From Hymenobacter sp. BT730 (GTDB lineage Bacteria; Bacteroidota; Bacteroidia; Cytophagales; Hymenobacteraceae): a stretch of DNA of 64,000 bases. The stretch is from the NCBI RefSeq assembly GCF_030542105.1, contig NZ_JAUOFB010000001.1:620001-684000 (forward strand). The letters are read 5' to 3'. The translations under genes were made by a program, and so were the position numbers. A model generated the notes under the pieces. The model ran no database searches and had not been told where the DNA came from. It saw only the letters and a list, made by a program, of their open reading frames with translations. Shown piece after piece: positions 60,432-64,000 of the stretch (position 1 is its first letter; every line of letters starts with the position of its first letter).

Positions 60432-61715
60432 TTATGCTGTGGCGATGACCTCTGCCGCGTCGGAAGGCGTGGCCACGCTTGCCTGGGCATGGTAGCGCAG
60501 GGTGCTGCTGTTTTCGGGCCGCAGCACCTCCTGCGCGGCTGCTAGCAGCGCGGCGGGTGTTACCGCCTGAATGCGGGCACTTTCCTGATTAATTAAATCG
60601 GCATCGCCCATCAGCTTGCAGTAGGCCAGGTTCATGGCCCGATGCAGGAGCTCAATTTCCCCGAAAATGATGCTGGCTTCGGCCTGATTTTTTACTTTCT
60701 CCAACTCTTCGGTTCCTACCGGGGTGGTGCGCAGCTCTGCTACCACCTTATCTACGGCGGCCTCAGCCTGTTCCAGAGAAACGCCCGCGTTCAGACGGCC
60801 GCTAATAACTAGTAGCCCCGGCTCCAGGGAACCGGTGACGGAAGCCGAAATAGAGTTAAACAAGGGCTCATCCTTCACCAGCTGCTGGTATAAGCGGGAG
60901 GATTTGCCCCGGCCCAGCACGTCGCTGAGCAGGTCCACCGTGTAATAGGCGTCGTCGGTGCGGGCGGGCATGTGGTACACTTTATACAGCGCGTTCAGGG
61001 GCACATCGGCGGTTATATCCAGCGAGCGGGCCTGGGTCTGGCGTGGCTCCTGGGGCAAGTGGCGCTCGTAGCGGGTGCCGCCCGGAATGGGGCCAAACCA
61101 TTTCTCGGCCAAACGCTGAGCTTCGGCGCTGGTAACGGCCCCGGCCACTACCAGAATGGCATTGGCGGGCGAGTAGTGCTTGGTAAAGAAGTCGCGCACC
61201 TGCTGCATGGTGGCTTCTTCAATATGGCTAATTTCCTTACCGATGGTGGCCCAGCTATAGGGGTGCACCTGGTAGGCCAACGGGCGCAGTTTCAGCCATA
61301 CGTCGCCGTAAGGCTGGTTGAGGTAATTCTGCTTAAACTCTTCTACTACCACTTTGCGCTGCACTTCCAGCCCATTATCGGAGAAGGCCAGGCTCAGCAT
61401 CCGGTCTGATTCCAGCCAGAAGCCGGTTTCAATGTTGGCGGCAGGCAGCGTGAGGTAATAGTTGGTGATATCGGGGGAGGTGAAGGCATTGTTCTCGCCG
61501 CCCACCAGCTGCAAAGGCTCATCGTAGCTGGGAATATTCACCGAGCCAGAAAACATTAGGTGCTCAAACAAGTGCGCAAAGCCTGTGTGCGCCGGATCTT
61601 CGTCGCGGGAGCCCACGTTGTACAGAATATTGAGCACCGCCATGGGCGTGCTATGGTCTTCGTGTACAATGCAGCGCAGACCGTTAGCAAGAGTGAATTC
61701 TTCGAAATGAATCAT
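60432..61715 (-). CDS. M16 family zinc metallopeptidase
   Basis: 427 residues, one M16 unit of two homologous halves. The inverted zinc motif GFAHLFEHLMFSGS (HxxEH) and the downstream Glu ligand in VVVEEFKQNYLNQPY show that it is the catalytically active subunit type. LVVAGAVTSAEAQRLAEKWFG and the second-half R/Y positions are typical. No signal peptide is evident, so it is cytosolic. Relatives degrade peptides or process precursors; Bacteroidota often carry an inactive partner next door, which is absent here. Confidence 0.92.
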   Translation of the reverse strand: MIHFEEFTLANGLRCIVHEDHSTPMAVLNILYNVGSRDEDPAHTGFAHLFEHLMFSGSVNIPSYDEPLQLVGGENNAFTSPDITNYYLTLPAANIETGFWLESDRMLSLAFSDNGLEVQRKVVVEEFKQNYLNQPYGDVWLKLRPLAYQVHPYSWATIGKEISHIEEATMQQVRDFFTKHYSPANAILVVAGAVTSAEAQRLAEKWFGPIPGGTRYERHLPQEPRQTQARSLDITADVPLNALYKVYHMPARTDDAYYTVDLLSDVLGRGKSSRLYQQLVKDEPLFNSISASVTGSLEPGLLVISGRLNAGVSLEQAEAAVDKVVAELRTTPVGTEELEKVKNQAEASIIFGEIELLHRAMNLAYCKLMGDADLINQESARIQAVTPAALLAAAQEVLRPENSSTLRYHAQASVATPSDAAEVIATA

Positions 61716-61846
61716 AGGAGGATGGGGCAGCAGGTGAGCCAGAGCGTAGAACTACTCAACCGGCCGCCCGAATCAGAAGTTTTTCTGATGATGGGCGGCC
61801 GGAAGGGCAAGTTCGGAAGATGTACGGCAATTCCCAGCCGGGAGGT

Positions 61847-64000
61847 TTACAGAGTGGCCTGCACGCCGATAAGTAGAGTGCGGGCGGTGGGGTATGCACC
61901 ATTATCGAGGCCTGCCTGCTGGCTATCGGCGCCGGCGCTGCTTACGTTGGGGTCAAAGCCACGGTATTTGGATAGCACCAGCAGATTGTGGCCGCTGGCC
62001 CAGAGCGAGAAATTGCGACTGTCTTTTTCCCATAGCTTATAATGCACAGTCAGGCTGGTGAGCCGCACATGGTTGCCCGATTGCAGAGTGAAGTCGCTGT
62101 CCGCCTTCGGTACGGCCCCTAAGCCGGGTACCGTGGCAGTAGGGTTTTCGGGAGTCCAGTAATTGAGGGTGTTACGAGTGCTGTTGGTGTAGGTGTTCGC
62201 AGAGTTCAGGAAGCGCAGGTAGGAGGTTTCCTGCTGATAGCCGAACATGCCGTCGAGCTGCGCTTGCATACGGAAGCGGCCCGCCTCTAGGGTTTGGCCC
62301 ATGGAGAGCAGTTGGCCAGGCAAGCCTCTGCCACGGGCCTGGCCGTCCTCGTAAATATTGAAGTGGCCATCTTGGTTCATATCCTGATAGCTGGGCTGGC
62401 CGTTGGCGTCCAGGCCAGTATAGCGCAGGGTGTAGAAGGTAGCAAGAGGCTGACCATCTACAATTTGCTGATTCTGGTTGGAGCGGTAGTTATTTAGTTT
62501 ATCGGCCTGAAAGCGGTTCTGGTTGAAGGCAGCGACCAGGGAGGTACTGCCCTGCAGCCGACCGACTTGCCACTGGCCGGTAGCGCTCAGCTCCAGGCCC
62601 TGGTTGCGCAGGTGGCCGTAGGTAGGCGTTGGTGGAGTTGGTTGGTTAGGAAAGACAATTTCCGGGCGGCCCAGTACGCGGGTATTCCGGTGGTAGGCGG
62701 TAGTGCTAAATATGAAGCGGTCCTGCCAAAGACCCACCGTAAGGCCGACTTCCTGTTGCTGGGTTAACTCATTGAGCGACAAATATCGGTAACTGAAGCC
62801 TCCAGCCCCTGGCACGGCCTGCATGAGATAGGCGCCGGTGGCAAATTGGCCGGTGTTGGAAGTGTGGCCCCACCCGGCCCAGGCCTCCAGCGTGCTCAGC
62901 AGGGGGAATTGCCGCAGCCATGCTTCGCGGCCGACATGCCACTTTACCTGGGCGGCTGGTAGGTACTGCACTTTGTTACTGCCGAAAGATATCAGTGCGG
63001 CATCGCGGCGCAGGCGCAGATTGGCCTCATAGCGCTCCTTCCATTGATAAGAGCCGGTGAGGTGATAAGCAGTGAGTCGATAAGGCATACGGCTGCTATA
63101 AAAGCTTTCCAGCTGGTCACCACTATACTGGTTTTGGTTCTGATCCTGCTGCTGGCTTTGGCGCTGGGCCGCCAGGCCTACCTGCACCTGATGCTGGGCA
63201 AAAGTGCGGTGGAAGCGCACGGAGGGCAAAAACGTCCATTGTCGGAACTCGGCTTCCTGCGCCAGCACCCGGCCGCCCGGCCGGCTATATCGGGGCGTCT
63301 GGTAACCGTTCATTTTTTGGTTGATGCGCTCCTCACTACCCCGCATTTCCAGCGTGAGAAAAGGCATCACGGAATAACGCAGATGCAACTGGCCCAACAG
63401 GTAGCGCTGGCGGGGTGTGCGGTAGGTGAGCAAAGCGTCGCGCAGCGGATTATCAAAGAGAAACTCGGGTTCCGCCAGTTCGCCAGTGGAGGTGCGGGCC
63501 GGCTGGGTGGGCACGGCTAGTACCATATTAGCCGCCAGATTATCTTCGGGCAGGCAGGCCTGCTGCTCACTGGCGGAGAGGCTGCCGCGCAGCATAAGCT
63601 TAGGTGTGAACTGGTGCTCGGCAGTAGCTCGTAAGTTGAACGTGCGCAGGTGGGAGTTTTGCACAATGCCCTGCTGCTGCCCGTAAGCGGCGCTGGTGTA
63701 GTATATAGTGTGGCCGTTACCGCCCTGCAAGGCTACCTGCTGGTGATGCACGGCGGCCGTGCGCAGCAGCTCGCGTTGCCAGTCTGTGCCCTGCCCAAAG
63801 GCTTCTATCTGCTCGGGGGTATAGGTGGGTTCCTGGCCGTAGAAGGAATCAGCCGCATTCACTAGGCCGGCATATTCGTGGGCGTTCAGCAGATCGTAGC
63901 GAAAACGAGCCTGCTGAATCCCGCCATACCCATTATATGTAAGGCGCGGCTGCCCTACCTGCCCACTGCGGGTGGTGATGCGAATAACACCGTTCTGGCC
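61847..64000 (-). CDS. SusC/RagA-type TonB-dependent outer-membrane receptor, C-terminal part
   Basis: The frame runs off the window at base 64000; 717 residues are present. It begins GQNGVIRITTRSGQ, the conserved end of the SusC plug domain (usually ARGANGVI-like), and continues with YDLLNAHEYAGLVNAADSF and beta-barrel strands up to the closing ARTLLIGVQATL. SusC proteins import glycans, peptides or other large ligands with a SusD lipoprotein; the expected susD would lie downstream of the C-terminus, but the next gene there is an M16 peptidase, so this may be an unpaired receptor. Substrate unknown. Confidence 0.92.
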   Translation of the reverse strand, partial: GQNGVIRITTRSGQVGQPRLTYNGYGGIQQARFRYDLLNAHEYAGLVNAADSFYGQEPTYTPEQIEAFGQGTDWQRELLRTAAVHHQQVALQGGNGHTIYYTSAAYGQQQGIVQNSHLRTFNLRATAEHQFTPKLMLRGSLSASEQQACLPEDNLAANMVLAVPTQPARTSTGELAEPEFLFDNPLRDALLTYRTPRQRYLLGQLHLRYSVMPFLTLEMRGSEERINQKMNGYQTPRYSRPGGRVLAQEAEFRQWTFLPSVRFHRTFAQHQVQVGLAAQRQSQQQDQNQNQYSGDQLESFYSSRMPYRLTAYHLTGSYQWKERYEANLRLRRDAALISFGSNKVQYLPAAQVKWHVGREAWLRQFPLLSTLEAWAGWGHTSNTGQFATGAYLMQAVPGAGGFSYRYLSLNELTQQQEVGLTVGLWQDRFIFSTTAYHRNTRVLGRPEIVFPNQPTPPTPTYGHLRNQGLELSATGQWQVGRLQGSTSLVAAFNQNRFQADKLNNYRSNQNQQIVDGQPLATFYTLRYTGLDANGQPSYQDMNQDGHFNIYEDGQARGRGLPGQLLSMGQTLEAGRFRMQAQLDGMFGYQQETSYLRFLNSANTYTNSTRNTLNYWTPENPTATVPGLGAVPKADSDFTLQSGNHVRLTSLTVHYKLWEKDSRNFSLWASGHNLLVLSKYRGFDPNVSSAGADSQQAGLDNGAYPTARTLLIGVQATL

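Noticed and set aside
1..64000. CRISPR arrays, prophage, insertion sequences and integrases
   Set aside because: I found no regularly spaced direct repeats, transposase or integrase motifs, or phage structural proteins in any frame.

Overview
The window looks like core chromosome of a Bacteroidota bacterium of the order Cytophagales, most like Hymenobacter. The reasons are: high G+C DNA (roughly 55-60% by eye), Bacteroidota-type TAnnTTTG promoter boxes in place of Shine-Dalgarno sequences, a SusC-type outer-membrane receptor, two large secreted enzymes that end in type IX secretion (T9SS) sorting domains, bacillithiol synthesis (BshC), a mevalonate-pathway HMG-CoA reductase, and small Bacteroidota-specific families (DUF4295, DUF5522, DUF1599, BT_3928). 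I see no CRISPR array, prophage, transposase or rRNA operon. There is one tRNA (Asn).

Layout. 1-8.5 kb: the end of homogentisate dioxygenase, a lipoprotein, HMG-CoA reductase, a TonB-domain protein, a WG-repeat protein, an L,D-transpeptidase, an M20 amidohydrolase, an ATP-grasp protein and an SDR. 8.7-13.2 kb: a T9SS-exported M4 metalloprotease, a beta-barrel protein and a lipoprotein esterase. 13.2-16.7 kb: a minus-strand run of CDF transporter, GH1-like hydrolase, PLD-like protein and O6-alkylguanine methyltransferase. 16.8-22.7 kb: APC permease, PAP2 phosphatase, HemB, two unrecognised proteins and RocD. 22.8-31 kb: RidA, a Cys-rich DUF5522 microprotein, then the translation/export set rpmB ... 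rpmG-DUF4295-ftsY ... rimO, which is interrupted by an M24 peptidase, a lipoprotein and an acyltransferase.

31-41 kb: a long REP-like palindrome, a 2OG oxygenase, bshC with 5-formyl-THF cyclo-ligase, an orphan ExbD, a GDYXXLXY/DUF2157 pair, an AT-rich island carrying one unrecognised secreted protein, MnmD, a thioesterase, RlmN and a YihY protein. 41-46 kb: DUF3891, SDR-type threonine dehydrogenase, patatin and Kbl; TDH and Kbl together convert threonine to glycine and acetyl-CoA. 46-52 kb: folP-cdaA (c-di-AMP synthesis) divergent from DUF1599-BT_3928-permease-aroK, with a pair of operator-like palindromes between them, then a fatty-acid-hydroxylase-like protein. 52-64 kb: a giant T9SS alpha-amylase, a 600-bp gene-free region with nested inverted repeats, tRNA-Asn, a Rieske-like lipoprotein that has lost most cluster ligands, 3-hydroxyacyl-CoA dehydrogenase, PheS, two secreted paralogues sharing a TTDYxGRP motif, an M16 peptidase and the C-terminal part of a SusC receptor cut by the window end.

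Most of this is housekeeping sequence. The points most worth a second look are the Rieske-like protein without its ligands (56704-57150), the TTDYxGRP secreted pair (59333-60408), the twin palindromes at 47506-47540, the AT-rich island at about 36.7-37.8 kb, the palindromic repeats at 27147 and 31083, and the set of promoter boxes placed so close to start codons that pheS, rlmN and ridA are predicted to be leaderless. I found no clear-cut new multi-gene system.
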